64,000 bases of DNA from Dendrophyllia cribrosa (Eukaryota; Cnidaria; Anthozoa; Scleractinia; Dendrophylliidae). The stretch's first letter is position 1. Every line of letters begins with the position of its first letter. Both the position numbers and the translations under genes were made by a program. The notes under the pieces were generated by a model. That model saw nothing but the letters and a program-made list of their open reading frames with translations, made no database searches and had not been told where the DNA came from. The stretch lies in contig JAJLRJ010000001.1 in assembly GCA_024195265.1 (NCBI GenBank), forward strand, positions 56,490,702 to 56,554,701. The letters run 5' to 3'. This document shows, piece after piece, positions 1 through 12,800 of this stretch.

Positions 1-257
1 TTATCATAGGGGTCCTTTTTTTGCACCCAGGGGTGGGAATTTGTTAGAATTCCTCTGCCCCACATTCAGGGGTATTTGATAAGGTTTGATTGGGCACAGG
101 GGGCATAGGGCCAAATCCCCCTGGGGGAAGTCACTGATTCAGTTGATGCAAAAGGAAGCCTAGTTACAAGACTCCCTCAGTAAATATTTGGTTGTGTAGT
201 ACCTACAGTTTCCTTTGAATATACTAACCATTTTTTCTTGTTTTTTTATTTCATAAG
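1..257. other. Intron tail upstream of the TRIM-NHL exon
   Basis: No coding signal was recognised here. The last bases form a good splice acceptor: a T-rich tract followed by TTTCATAAG ending at 257. An in-frame TAA just before it (254-256) shows that the reading frame of the following gene does not run through this stretch. It is therefore read as the 3' end of an intron whose upstream exon, probably with the RING domain, is outside the window. Confidence 0.6.
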
Positions 258-2023
258 GCAAAAGCTTCAAACTAGAGGAGATGTTGGATACCTCTTTGGT
301 GTGCAGAGAGAAACATCACGAGAATGAACTTCTGAAGTCTTTCTGTGAACAGTGCAAAGTGTGCATTTGTGACAAGTGTGGACAGACACGTCACAATAAT
401 CACACCAAGGTGGATATCCACCAAGCAGCAGAACAACACAAAGTCGATATCGAGGAGATTGTTGAAGAAATGAAGAACGGAATTGCTGATTATAAGGAGC
501 GTGTGGAAAAAACAAAAGAAACGTCAAGGAAAACTCGCGCGCAGATTGCCACAGCACGTAATAAGGTTATGACATCTCTTGAAGAACTGATGCGACTTTT
601 AAAGAAGCACGAGACAACCACGATAGCCAGTTTGGATATCGTCAAGGAAAATGAGCAAAGAGGTCACGACACACAACTGGAACACTTTCAAATTTCCATG
701 ACCCAGCTCCAAAAATCTGTGGAGTGTTGTGAGGCCATTTTACAAAGAAACCAAAGCGTAGAGATTCTACAAGCACGCCATGCACTCATTGAACGATGCA
801 GAGGTCTTCTAAATGCAGAGAAACTGAACATTTATAAGCCGTTGCATGTCAGGTACGAGATAAATCACGACGTTATTGAGAATGTGACAAGCGTAGTTCC
901 AGCCGTGGGTCGAGTTGTTGTTAGTAGCACAGATCCGTTGCAGTCAGTGGCAGAAGGATCAGGGTTACAAGAATCAGACGTTGGAAGCGAAGCAACAATT
1001 ACAATAACAACTAAAGATTCTAATGGAAACAAGTGTTATGAAGAAGACGACCAGATTCATGCCAAAGTGCAGACTCCATCAGGAGAGGAACTGAGACAAT
1101 TGCTTGCTCCCGGCGAAGATGGTGAATATATGATGACTTTTATACCGGATTGTGTTGGACAACATGACGTGCTGATAGCAGTTAACGGTCAGCCACTGAC
1201 TGGTAGTCCATGGCGTGTTTACGTTGCTCCACATCGTTACAAATCTGTATTCACGTTTGGTTCACCTGGGAAAGGACAAGGACAGTTTGATTTTCCCTGG
1301 GACATTGCAATAAATGACAAGACAATGAACATTGCAGTAGCTGATTATTATAACAACACAGTGAAGCTGTTTACTCTAGAAGGAACTTATCTTAAAGATA
1401 TTGGCGCTAACAAACTAACTGGACCCACTTCAGTAGCATTCACCAGATCAAGTGAAGTCATTGTCATTGCTTCTCATCAGATTTTTTGTTTTAATAAAAG
1501 TGGTAACGTTTTAAGACGTGTCACCAACAAACACCTGAAGGCACCACTCCGCTTGACCATTGCACGTGATGGACGCATGGTGGTATGTGACTGGGGTGAC
1601 CATACAGTCCAGGTCCTGTCCTCTGATGGTACACAGCTGTTACACACCATTAGTGCCCCAGACCGTGCAGAGCCGTTACATGCTGTGTGTCATCAGAATA
1701 TGTTTTTTGTTTCCTATTGCTGGGCACATGATGTAAAGGTGTTCAGTGAGGATGGTGATTTTCTGTATAGTATCGGTACTTACGGGTCTGGTGATGGACA
1801 GCTGAATTATCCTGCTGGTCTTACAGTAGACAGGTTCGGCAACCTGGTGGTGTGTGATCGTGATAACAGAAGGCTTCAAATTTTTACTCTTGACGGGAAA
1901 TTTTTAAGCAAAATAGAAGGTCAACATATTGGGTTTCAGAAACCTTGGTCTGTTGCTGTGTCAAACATTGGCCAGTTGTTTGTTACTGATTCAGAAAAAC
2001 ACTGTGTGCATGTTTTACAGTGA
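258..2023 (+). CDS. TRIM-NHL protein (TRIM2/3/71-like), terminal exon, N-terminus outside window
   Basis: A long open frame ends in TGA at 2021-2023. Numbered from the Met at 281, residues 8-41 form a B-box type 2 zinc site (C8, H12, C22, C25, C30, C33, H38, H41). About 50-160 is a charged coiled coil, about 211-318 a filamin/IG-FLN repeat ending in GSPWRVYV, and about 322-580 an NHL beta-propeller with repeated PxGLxVDRxGNLVVCDxxNRR-type units. This is the order of TRIM2, TRIM3 and TRIM71. Those are RING E3 ubiquitin ligases, some of which also bind RNA through the NHL domain. No RING is present. The frame stays open upstream of the Met only to the acceptor at 257/258 (GC AAA AGC TTC AAA CTA GAG GAG ATG), so coding probably continues from an earlier exon and Met281 need not be the start. 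Candidate poly(A) signals are ATTAAA near 2275 and AATAAA at 2702. Cnidarian genomes carry many such genes, so one-to-one orthology with a vertebrate gene is not claimed. Confidence 0.88.
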
Positions 2024-3098
2024 GAAAAGGGATGTCTTATTAGCTAGTAATTGTAACCTGCTTTCAAAAAACATGCAACATGAGCATAAAAACAATGAAT
2101 TTGCTATTTAGTTTCATCCCTCTACGGAATTTCAATTCTGATCCTAGTTATTGTCTTTGTTTTTGTGTTTAGAGTAATGGCTCTATACTATTTCTGACTT
2201 AAAACTGTTTAATAGTTTAGTCATAGACCCCACATTCCATATGAAAAGAATTGACAAACACGTCTTTCAAAAACATTAAATTTCTGAAGAGCTTAGAATA
2301 TAATAGTGTCCAATAGTTTAAATTACCGTTTGTGATTTTTGAATTACTTTACTTATCGTTGTTATTATAAAATGATTATAGATAGGACTCTCCGGGCACA
2401 CGGTATTTACGTATCCCCTCTCGTGTACTGATTTCACGCTTGTACTGATCTCACGCGTGTACATATCTCACGAGTGTTCACGAGAACTGGCCTTTGGTGT
2501 GATACTCCACATAAAATAGCTTTTGGCTAATACTGGAGTTACATTTAACTTTTACGCCTACTGCGTAGGCTTGGTACAGAACGGTTTGTAATCAGTTGTA
2601 AAAGTTCTTAGATCTTCCATTGCACACTAGAACTTGGTGTAAGAAAATATATTTTGCTTTCATGATAGAATATGTTAATCAATGTGTAATTGAGTATGTC
2701 AAATAAATCAACTTAAAGTAAAAAGATTGCATCATTCAACCCAAACGAACTGCTGCGCATGACTTTTGCGATCATATGAAAATATGCATTTGCGAGTGTT
2801 GGCCATCATAAGCGGCGCTCATTCGATAGAAATACAAACTATGAACACAAAGCTGGTTTCCATATGATCAGCAACGTAAAGCAGCGTTTACGTAAGCGTT
2901 TCTTAATGCACCTGTAGTGGCTTCGTGGAGACCTTACCAAGTACGAGCGCTTTTCACTGCAATTTTATGGAAACTTGTGAGAATGCACAGCATATTTGAT
3001 GCTAGCAAAATTTTGTTAAGAAGCCTAAAGGAGTTTTCCATGGATTGTTGGGGTAGCAGTGTCACGGGAAAACCGAAAAATATGGTCAGTCAGTTTTT

Positions 3099-3222
3099 AT
3101 ACCTAATCGTACCTTTTTGGTACGCTTCGGCGGCATATCAGGCGAGTTTGGTCGATACCCATGGCGAGACCAAACGAGCCTGATATGCCGCCGAAGCGTA
3201 CCAAAAAGGTACGATTAGGTAT
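3099..3222. repeat. Hairpin MITE-like inverted repeat
   Basis: The left arm beginning ATACCTAATCGTACCTTTTT (3099 onward) is matched perfectly over at least 45 bp by its reverse complement ending at 3222. The complementarity continues imperfectly (GAGTTTGGTC / GACCAAAC) to leave a loop of about 14 nt. The size and near-perfect foldback fit a MITE remnant. No clear target-site duplication was identified. Confidence 0.75.
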
Positions 3223-4171
3223 TTACCGTACCCAACTGAATTCACCCCAAAATCCGGTGATATTTTTAGCACTTACGGTAGTAAATCTGTCAGGCGACCT
3301 ATCGTGTGGCCCGCGAGGAAAATAGTACGAGTCAACAAACGGCGCAAAAAGTGATGAATGAAAAGTAATTTTGAGTTTTACACAGCGAGCAAAATGAGAA
3401 ATCGTGGTAGCAAAATATGAGTAAAACAAAACCCTTCTCGGCTAAACCGTTTATCGGCATTTGAAAACGAGAAAATTACAGTGTATGCCGAAGAAATCAT
3501 TTAACAAGTCTTATCTCGAAGGAACGAACACAACCTTGTAAATGGTGTAAATGTCAAATGGAAGCTTCAAATACTCGCTTCAGCAGTTCAAACGTTCAGT
3601 TGGAGGAACTTTTGTAACCAGAGGTAAAGTGGACGTTAATTGTTGCATTTTCAAACTTTGAACCATAAAATCGTGCGATATCAGGTCAGTGACTTGATAT
3701 CGTAGGATATCAAGACAGTAGACTAGTACCCCATTCACACCAACGCTTAAACATGTTAAAATGTTGTTTAGTTTAAAACAGGTTTAGAAAAATATCTCCT
3801 AACCTCCGGTAATATTTGGAGTGAAATCTTTACTAAAAGAAACTTTATTGACTTTACAACCATTCCAGGTAGTTTGAGTCATATACATTTAAAACTTTTC
3901 AAGATAGAGGCTAAAAACCTAGTTAAACTAAACAACATTTAAACATGTTTAACCGTTGGTGTGAATGGGGCATAGGCTTCTGATTGGCTAATTTCGAATT
4001 TGGGTACGGTAATGTAATAAATAACCATCCTTGTCAGGCACCAAAACTGTCGATGAGTGTTTCCAGTCATTTACGGACTGGGTTAGGCTGGGGGACTGGG
4101 TCTGAAGCAACTTGAAAAAGGTTTCCATTGTGACGCGCTGTACCGCGCATGAGCACCCAACAAACTTGTTT

Positions 4172-4290
4172 TTACAAGTTAGCCAATCAGAGAGCATGAA
4201 TTCACTTGACGGGCACGCCTCCTCCTCCTACAAGTTACAAGTTAGCCAATCAGAGAGCGTGAATTCACTTGACGCGCACGCCTCCTCCTA
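4172..4290. repeat. 63-bp tandem duplication
   Basis: The unit starting TTACAAGTTAGCCAATCAGA occurs at 4172 and again at 4235, a period of 63 bp, with only a few substitutions (GCATGAATTC versus GCGTGAATTC; GGGCACG versus GCGCACG). It includes CCAATCAGAG, a frequent motif of dispersed repeats in this window. Confidence 0.8.
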
Positions 4291-5257
4291 GAATTAGATG
4301 GTGATATCGTGGAAACTTGTAAAAACGTTTTTTGGGTTCTCACTTAAAGGGGCTATGTCGCAAGGTGAGTCTGCGCAATGAGTTCCTGTCATGTGACGTC
4401 ACCTGACGTCACACATGTCAAATTTCTATTGTTCCCTCCCGGATCGCGGCAAGTTTTATCGCACTCGTGTCGAACCACGCGAGGTAAACAAACACACGAT
4501 CGATTTCGCTTTTAAATTCCTCCCCAACTTCTACCATTTATGGAAGACATCGAATTTTTCGAAGGTACGACTAACAAATCGCAGAAATAATTTACCAAAA
4601 ATCTAGCCAAGTAAATACTCTAACTAATTTGTAAACTTGAGATCTATCCTTACACGCAATACGACGGGACGGAACGGATTGTCTTCTGCTATTCTGATTG
4701 GTTAAGCACGAACATTTCCTAAAATTTATTTGACGCAAATGGATTTTCTTTATTTTTATAATGAAATATAATTATTAACCATCAGGTCCTCCTCTATTCT
4801 TGAAATCAAAGATATTCTATGTGGGAAAGAGCCAATGCCGCAGAACAATGAAGTTTGCAATCGTTCTTATGTGGAACAATACTTAATAACGTATTTTATG
4901 CCAACATCGCACGCACCGCAACATTTCAGAATCGCCATTGAACTACTGTGAAATAGCCGCGGAAGCAAAGCGAAAATTTGTCACTGTACTTAAAATTCAC
5001 CTTTCTTTTAAAGATACCCTTTTGCAGAACAAGTTGAAGATTTGATTTGCAGCAAAAGTGTTGTGCTTATAAATACATGCAACAAAGTTTTATCATCTAA
5101 ACTGGTCATCAGTTTAAAATGTAAACTTTATCTAACGTTGCTAAGGAGTAAATACACCTTATTTGACGGTTTAACAGGTTATACGCGCGGATATCTTACA
5201 AGTTGCTTTTACGTGATAAGCTGCTGTTTGAAAGCAACGCATTGTTAAAAAGACTTA

Positions 5258-5377
5258 GGCCCGGTTCAAACGTCGAACTTCACATGTGCCGAACCTAATG
5301 CAAATGAGCAAGAACAATGGATATTGCTCATTTGCATTAGGTTCGGCACATGTGAAGTTCGACGTTTGAACCGGGCC
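5258..5377. mobile_element. Palindromic MITE with GGCCCGG ends and TTA flanks
   Basis: This is a 120-bp foldback. GGCCCGGTTCAAACGTCGAA and its continuation are repeated as the exact reverse complement ending CCGGGCC at 5377, around a short loop (AAGAACAATGGATATT region). Both sides are flanked by TTA (5255-5257 and 5378-5380). That matches the 3-bp TWA duplication typical of PIF/Harbinger-type elements. The superfamily is inferred from size and flank only. Confidence 0.75.
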
Positions 5378-5592
5378 TTAACGAATGCTGGCGCAATTTC
5401 TGAATGAAACAGAGCATTTTCCAATCTTTGTCAACAAAACATATGGAGAGAACATGATCAAAAATGACAGATCAGAAGTACTGAAATGCGAGTAACTGAA
5501 GCATTTTTGAGATAAATTAACCTTATGTAGTCGATATTTTTGCTATGCCCATAATTCAACCTTTCTCTGTATTTAACCTGTCAAACCAGTAG

Positions 5593-5761
5593 TAGCCTGT
5601 TCTTGGCGTTCAGATAGTTGGGAGGGCGCAATGGAGCGGCACGAAGGATAATTGCGATGCGAGTGGAAAAACAGAGGAGAGCCTTCTCGTTTTTCCCATT
5701 CGTTCGCGTGCCGGCTTTTCCTTCGCGCCGTCCCCACTATCTAAACGTCTGGAACAGGCTA
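5593..5761. mobile_element. Mutator-like MITE (TAGCCTGTTC ends, 9-bp TSD)
   Basis: The terminal inverted repeats are TAGCCTGTTCTTGGCGTTCA and, at the other end, the reverse complement of TAGCCTGTTCCAGACGTTTA, each followed by AGATAGT. The flanks are AACCAGTAG (5584-5592) and AACCGGTAG (5762-5770), a 9-bp direct repeat with one mismatch. A 9-bp duplication is the classical size for Mutator-type (MULE) transposition. A related copy lies at about 46150-46288. Confidence 0.65.
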
Positions 5762-5832
5762 AACCGGTAGTGCTTCCTTCAGATACTTTTATAAGACGAT
5801 CGCGAGGGAGTTATTTCAGGACGAGCGCGAAG

Positions 5833-5833
<1 letters not shown>

Positions 5834-5864
<31 letters not shown>

Positions 5865-5877
5865 GGGGGGGGGGGGG
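5834..5877. repeat. Poly(G) tract
   Basis: A 44-base run of G is interrupted by one A. Length in the assembly may be unreliable, and the poly-Gly or poly-Pro frames across it are artefacts. Confidence 0.95.
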
Positions 5878-6783
5878 AGAGTTGGGAGCCAACGTGAAGT
5901 GCGAGGGGATGGTGACAGAAAAGAAGTCAAGACAATTTTGCTGTGCTCGCTGATTATTTTTTTTATTCCCATCTCCTATCTCGACTGTCATCTGCTCAAG
6001 GTAAAGCAAAGACAAAATAATATGATCACATCAGAGTCTGGGATTTAACACTGTTCATCTTTTGAACAACCGAGTCAACGATTCATCTTTACAAACAATA
6101 CCAACAAGGCAATTCTACCTTGATTTGCCATATTGGTACAACATTAAAAATTGACTTCAAGCCCCCTATTTTTCGGTCAAATGATGTGACTTTTAAGAAA
6201 TTCTTCACATGTACAAAGATGTTCTAGAATACAGCGTATTAAGGATCCTACTAAACCAGATGGTTGGCCTACTGTCATTAGACCAAACCATTATTAAAAT
6301 ATCTTACACAGTCCATCATCTATAAACATACAAAATTATCAAGGTTACAAACAATGATCGAGCCGCAAATTTTTTATCTAGCCTGGGCCATTTACTAGAT
6401 TTGTTTGTGATTCCACCAACTCCTTTAAAGGCGACCTGAAACACGAAAGAAAGAAAAAAAAAACATTAATTAGTACTGTTTTATTAATGTACGGTTGAAT
6501 CTCTTGTTGAGGACAGCTCCCTATCTAGCCTACGAATACAGCCGCTTCTCATCTCTCCCGGCCGCTAGGGGAGTTCGCGCGAGACTTCGCAGGTTACTCC
6601 CTATCACGGCCAGTTCATTGATATTACATTACAAGTGGAGTGCCGCCCTGAGGTATCTCTTGATCCAAACTTGTGACAAGTAATGTATGCTTACACATAA
6701 TTGTGTAGTAATTTATTATTGAAAGAAAATAAATAGTGATAAATGAATGGGGACTGTAGTGAAAATCCAGAGTCAGGAGTGGC

Positions 6784-6789
6784 TTTATT
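6784..6789 (-). terminator. Candidate poly(A) signal of the PPP6R gene
   Basis: AATAAA on the minus strand lies about 107 nt 3' of the TAA stop at 6896-6898. It is the nearest canonical signal downstream of the stop. The cleavage site itself is not determined. Confidence 0.5.
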
Positions 6790-6895
6790 TTCATTCTTTC
6801 CAGATCGAATGAGAATTTCAAAATGTTCGTTTTTTTTCCTGCATAAATGGACCAAATTTTGTGCTAAAAATTGCCCCGTCTAACATCACCCTCAT

Positions 6896-9800
6896 TTACC
6901 GAGGTGCCTCTTGATCCATTTTAGTTTTCTTTGTTAATCCCTGGTGTGCCATGTCCTTGGTGAAATCCACAGGTCCATTGTCCAGCTTTACATTTGTCAT
7001 TTTGTCCTCGTGGACATTATTCAGGGGCTGAAAATGAAAAATAAAAGACAGCAGCTCTATTAGCCCCAGTATCAACATACTAATTCACCTTTCTGATTTT
7101 AATACATTTCTTATCGTGTTCGCTATGAGAATTTAGTGGTAAATCAAGACAAAAATTTACTTCACACTACAGTTATGAATGTCTTAGGGCCTGGTCGCAC
7201 TACAGTCAAAAACAAAAATTAGCCCGTGCAAAAATTGAGGAAAACAAAAGAAACCGCTCCGGTGGGACACGCTTTTTGTGGAATGTTTTTGTTTTTATGT
7301 CATTTTGCACGGGCTAATTTTTGTTTTTGACTGTAGTGCGACCAGGCCCTTATTCTCGTTAGAAACAGTAATTATGCGTGGCAATGTACTCGATCTGTTG
7401 TAATTGGAAATCACATAAGGTAAGGCCCATTCAAGGCACCACTGTTCCTATCGTTTGTAATTAAAACTATAACAAAACACTCATTCACATTCATCTTAGA
7501 ACACAGTAAATAACTCACAAGTACTTCACTATCAGTATCTGTGGAGACTTCTCCTGTTGTTCTTTCGTTTGCCAACCTAAACAGTGTTAAAATATTATTA
7601 TTTAGACAAGATATGCTTAACAACTGTGTAAAGCTGTTCAACAGCATTCAGTACCGGTGCATTTTGGGTGTTGTTGTTTATTTGGTCAACACCCTTTACC
7701 TGTTAAAATAGTGAAAAAGGCAAAAGTGAAGTTGTATTTGGGCCACAGGAAGGCAACACGGCCCACGGTTGAGCGTGTGTCGATTGCATGAAGCAGTTAC
7801 AGTGTAGGAGTATTTCTACACAACCCAAGAGGGGATGGTAGTAGTTCACAAGTTTTACCAGAAACCCATAAGTGGGGATATACTTCATGGTGGGTTTTAA
7901 TTTATGCACATCAAAGAATCCGGCACTTATTTAGGGCTAAAAACTCATTTTAAAATGGTTAGCTTTTATTTACTGTTATGGATATCACTACCCATAACAG
8001 TAAATAAAAGCTAACCATTTTAAAATGAGTTTTTAGGATCCCTATATGATAGGATCCCTATATGGTGTGTTAGCATGAAGTATATACCCATAAGTGGGTT
8101 GAAACGTGCAACTGTGTCTTGTGCGCTTCAAAACAAGCTTCCGATAAAAATAAAAGAAAAAAATATTAACCAATCAATTCGCTAGAACAACTTGCTACCA
8201 ATCTCAAGGGACGAGGGGTTTCCAAATATGGTACCAAGCAAAAAATTAATATTCTGAAGCCGTGAATGCGCGTTATACGTTTTAACCCACTTATGGGTTC
8301 CTGATTTTACTAAATGCAGTAGCAACTACGCCACAGTATCTCCGCTAAAACAGTGAAAAAATAGAGCTGTTATAATAGGCCATCTCACCTGGAGAAATCC
8401 TCTCCACATTTTACTGCAGTGGTTTCATCATCTGAAATGTCATCATCGCTATCATTTGTTGCTAGTGGCGCTGAACTATCGCTTGGTTGACCCTCACACC
8501 TGAATGCAAAACATAAGGGATATTAATTAGAGAAAAGAGATCATGTTTAATGTCTCAGCATTCAAGACTGTCTGGAGTGCAACTTTTCTTTAAAAATTAT
8601 AAAGGAATGATCACATTATTTGTTTTAACAGAATCACACTGGCGATACTGGACCATGATTTTTTTTTATTGTACTTCTATTGGGCAGAAAATTTAATTGC
8701 TCAAAATTAGTGGTCATCCGGTCGCCGAATACGTTATTGGGCAACCATTTATCAGAATGTCATACTGAAAAAAAAAAAAAAAAAAAAACAATGGACAACC
8801 CAATCAGAATCCTAAAAAGAAAAGAGAACAGTTTTTAAAGTAAGATTACGTTTATTTAGAACTAAAATGTAAACATCCTCAATATTAAACGATAATATTC
8901 CTATGCATCATTTCCTTTAAATTTTAAAAATACAAAAGGTCACAGTTTGTGTGGGGGCCCTTGTGGGAAAAAAAGCCCACCATAGTTCATTTATTATTCA
9001 AGCAAATACGATAGTTAAATGTTGAATGGCATAACAAAAACAAAGCATCTCGGCAACCAAATTTCTGAATCTCAAAATCTTGGTGTTCTTTCTGTATTGG
9101 GAGTGCTGTTTGTATTTTTTTTTACATAACAAAAAATAATCTTGGTGTCTTTTAAGTCTAAGATACACCATTACTCCCTAGTGTGAACTAAATTTTTGCA
9201 AATAAAAAAGGATTTGAAACCACAATAATTATTATTAAATAAACTTCATTGAAATTTAAGGATTTCTCCCACCACAGAAAAATCATATCTTGAAACATGT
9301 GAAGATCACTGTCAAGAATGAAGATATCAATATAATCATGTTAGCTACCACATCAAACGAGCTAAAGGTGTTGGTTCAGAATCAAAACATCTTCGGATCA
9401 GCTTCCTTGGAAATCTTCGGGCATCTTCAGCCGGAAAATTTTGAAAAATGATGGCAAACATTTTGTTCAACCTTCGCACAGTCTTAGTCATAGAAGAACT
9501 TTCGAAAATCTTCGGAAAATTGCTTAAAACTTTGTAATTAGTGTTATTTGTATAATAAACAAAATAATACATGGTTGCATCGATATGAATTTTTTTTTGA
9601 GTGAGTAAATCAAACGAGTGAAAATCAAGTTGAACACTGCAAGAGAAATTTCATATTTCTCCACAAACATGTATTCTCTTCTACTTGCTAACCTATACAT
9701 GGCTGCTCTATACAGGGCAGGGGAGGGTTGGGCCTGGTCTGTAGACTTGACGTCTTTATCTGCATCCTGTGTGACTCCAAGAGCCTCCGCACTGGACACC

Positions 9801-12800
9801 AAGCCATGTGTTCTATGCAAGGGATTCAAACGTTCTATGATCAGGCTTACAGTGGTGACCAACGGACAGTTATTGACTAAAAATCAATGTCATTTAGGAA
9901 AGGCCTCTAGATAGAGAAAGGAGAAGCAAATTCAATATTTACCTGAGTTCATCTTGTTTGTCTGTGCTTGCATCCTCTTTGACAACTACAGGAAAAACAA
10001 AGAAAGAAGGATCAGTGGAACCGCGATAAAACAAACCCCTTTTTAATGAAGACCCCAGGATAACAAACAATATTCTTCAGCCCAGCGATAGAACATGTAT
10101 GGAACTGAATCCCAATAGTGCAAATCCCTGTTATAAGCAAAACGTTTTCTCAGTCCCCTGCCACTTTTTGGGGTTTCACTGTACCAGTATATGAGTTATG
10201 TTGACAAGTTTAACATTAACAAGATGACAGTGAGTCCCTGACAGGAATTGACCCATACTTTCCGATAATCAGACTCAAGAAGAGCTGAGGCATTTGTACA
10301 AGGTTCAAATATATTAATATTGTAGTATCAGAAAATAAATGGCGGTGAACACTGTGAACAAGTTTTGTGAACAAGTTTTCCTAAGCAAGGATACAAGAAG
10401 GCAATGCACTCACTGTATGCTGCCCCTGCTTGTGCAACCGGTTGTGGCGTCTCTGTTTCCATGGCAACAGGGCAATCCCCTGCATCCTCTGATGGTTCAC
10501 TAGAAACGACACCAGTCATTTATATCAGGTCCAAGTTGTTTGGAATAATTATTATAACTGTTATATGTTACAAAAGTAGCCAAAGTACCTACACAACCCA
10601 TCACAAAACTGTTCAGGTACACTATTCCACAGTGGTTTACCAAAATAATTTTACATAACACAAGTTTTACTGAGTGTACAGTGGAATCCTGCCTTTTGAA
10701 CACTACACAAGAAGTAGTCCATCGTTTCTCTCAAGAATGGTTGACCAGGCAATCACATGAGTGCACAAAAATCATCTCTTGTGAGGCACAATTGCGAAAC
10801 GCGACACACAGAGGAGGAAAGAAAATGAGGGACTTCATACTAAGTTAGAGATTTTGACCTTTCATGGCTGAGTGATTTTGAGGTCTGAATTTTCATATTA
10901 TCTTTCAAGCCAAAAAAGAGGATTTCACTGTAGTCATGGCAACAAACACATGCTAAGAAGTTCAAACCTGCTGGGAGCCATTCTAATGTCAGTAAAACTG
11001 TCAAATGTTGCCCATCCAGTGTCTGTGCTGGCCGTTGGGGTCTCTCCCCAGCCTACATCTGATGCATCCATTGAAACGGCTTCATCTACTGCTACTTCAT
11101 CAGGTTCAAATGACATGGACCATGCTGGAAAACAAGCAATAAATATATCTTATTGGACGGTTTAGTGTGTAGTATCGTGGGATATTTTTATGAGTCTTGC
11201 TGTATTTTGGCGACCCCGTAGGGCGAGTCAAAATATCCCATGATACTACACACTAAACCGTCCAATAAAAGATTTATTATTCAACTTAGTCATGAACGCT
11301 GTTTTAATCTTTTTTACTTTTTCAAGTTTGTCGTGCGTGCGCTATTTGAACTTGTTTGTCGGCGCACACGCTTTATTAAAAAAACATGATGACGAATTGT
11401 CGGTCGTGTAGTTATTTGGTTGCGTGTTCTTTTTGTACAGCGAAGAAAGACTTTGTGTGATTAAACGCATAATAATTGTTTGGATTTGTTTGGGTAAAAA
11501 CGCCAATAGATCCCGTCAGTTTTTCTTAGTTTTGACCATTCTAGTTTGGGAACAATTTCAGCCATTTTTTCACCGCTTATGTAAGACTAATGCTCGAAGT
11601 GACGTTTGTGGAAAACTGGTCAAACCGGTCTTCTGGAGTACAAATTCCGCGAGATATTTGTACTCATTTTGGGTGTTATTTGTACTCTACTGGGTGCAGT
11701 TGAATAATAATTAGAGATATTGTACTTTGCACAGTGAAAATTCTTGGGGAAATATCAAGTGCCCTAAATACCTAAATAGCTTTGGGCTCAAATGGACAAA
11801 TTACATGTTTTTCCTAGTGCGGAGCTTTAACTATTTATGTGATTCTAGGTGTTCCGGAAACTATAGTTGGTTATCTATAATTGTGTTGTGGTGTGGGTAT
11901 TTTTAGTGTCTTTTGAATCTTTTGTTTTCAGTGATTTGGTGATCACAACACCAAGAAACTGCCCTATTCATATTGCCTCACGCCCAGTCAAAACCACTTG
12001 TAAATTCTAAAACTAAACAATCTTTGCATGGGCAAATCTCTGTCAGAAATCGGGTTGGCCAAAGAATTATTTCTTTAAAGAAATTAAGCAGTAACAATTT
12101 AAAACAAACATACCATCAGTAGGATCGACTTCCATTTTGCTATCTGTAGCAGCAGCAACAGGAGCTTGTTTAACTGGGGATCCCTGGGGACTGTTGTCAT
12201 TTTCAAATGGAGCTTTATGACCAGGTGATTCTAAATCATCTTCACTATCACTGCTCTCGCTGTCGCTTCCTCCTTCAGGGGACAGGGTGCTGCCAGTGAC
12301 AAAAGCCAGTAATTAACACATAAAAATCATGTTTAAGGTACTTTATAAAATGTTCAAATAAATGCATGCACTGTGATTGATCAGATCAAGTTCATTAAAT
12401 CTCATTATAAAATGCTCAAGGAAATGCGCACGCTATGATTGGTTAAACCGAGTTCATTATAACTCGATAAAGTACGGGCATGACGTAAGATTCATTATAA
12501 CCGTTTTTATTTAATAAAAGATATAAAAAAACTTGTTCCTCATGCATTGTTGAGTTATATAAGCACTTGGGAATTTTTAAGAACACTCGAGAAGTGCGAG
12601 AAGCACTCGCCTTTGGCTCGTGCTTCTCTGCACTTCTCTCATGTTCTTAAAAATTCCTGTGTACTTATATAACTCAATAATGCACTCGGCATGTTTTTTA
12701 TTTCTTTAAAAAGCAAGCGCCATTTATATCTTGGTAATTTAGCCATCCTCCCCCACTGATATTCACATAATATTTTTACCAAGCATTACGTCACTAACCT

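Larger units (their letters stand above)
2024..6783. other. 3'UTR and intergenic region between the TRIM-NHL and PPP6R genes
   Basis: After the TRIM-NHL stop there is AT-rich sequence with possible poly(A) signals up to about 2707. No convincing exon was found in 2710-6783. Short open frames here are not conserved-looking, and one is a translation of a poly(G) run. Structured items are listed separately: a hairpin at 3099-3222, a 63-bp tandem duplication at 4172-4290, and palindromic or inverted-repeat elements at 5258-5377 and 5593-5761. Around 6496-6560 a short dispersed repeat (AATACAGCCGCTTCTCAT) resembles one near 47730. Confidence 0.5.

Noticed and set aside
4163..4292. CRISPR-like direct repeats
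   Set aside because: Only two adjacent copies of a 63-bp unit, in a eukaryotic genome; a simple tandem duplication.
5779..6048. Open frames on both strands encoding Gly-rich or Pro-rich proteins
   Set aside because: They are translations of the poly(G) tract at 5834-5877, with no family similarity or splice context.
6624..6680. Minus-strand text LDQEIPQ resembling the PPP6R C-terminus MDQEAPR, perhaps an alternative last exon
   Set aside because: Similarity covers only about 20 bases, there is no convincing acceptor directly upstream, and exon 29 already ends with an in-frame TAA.
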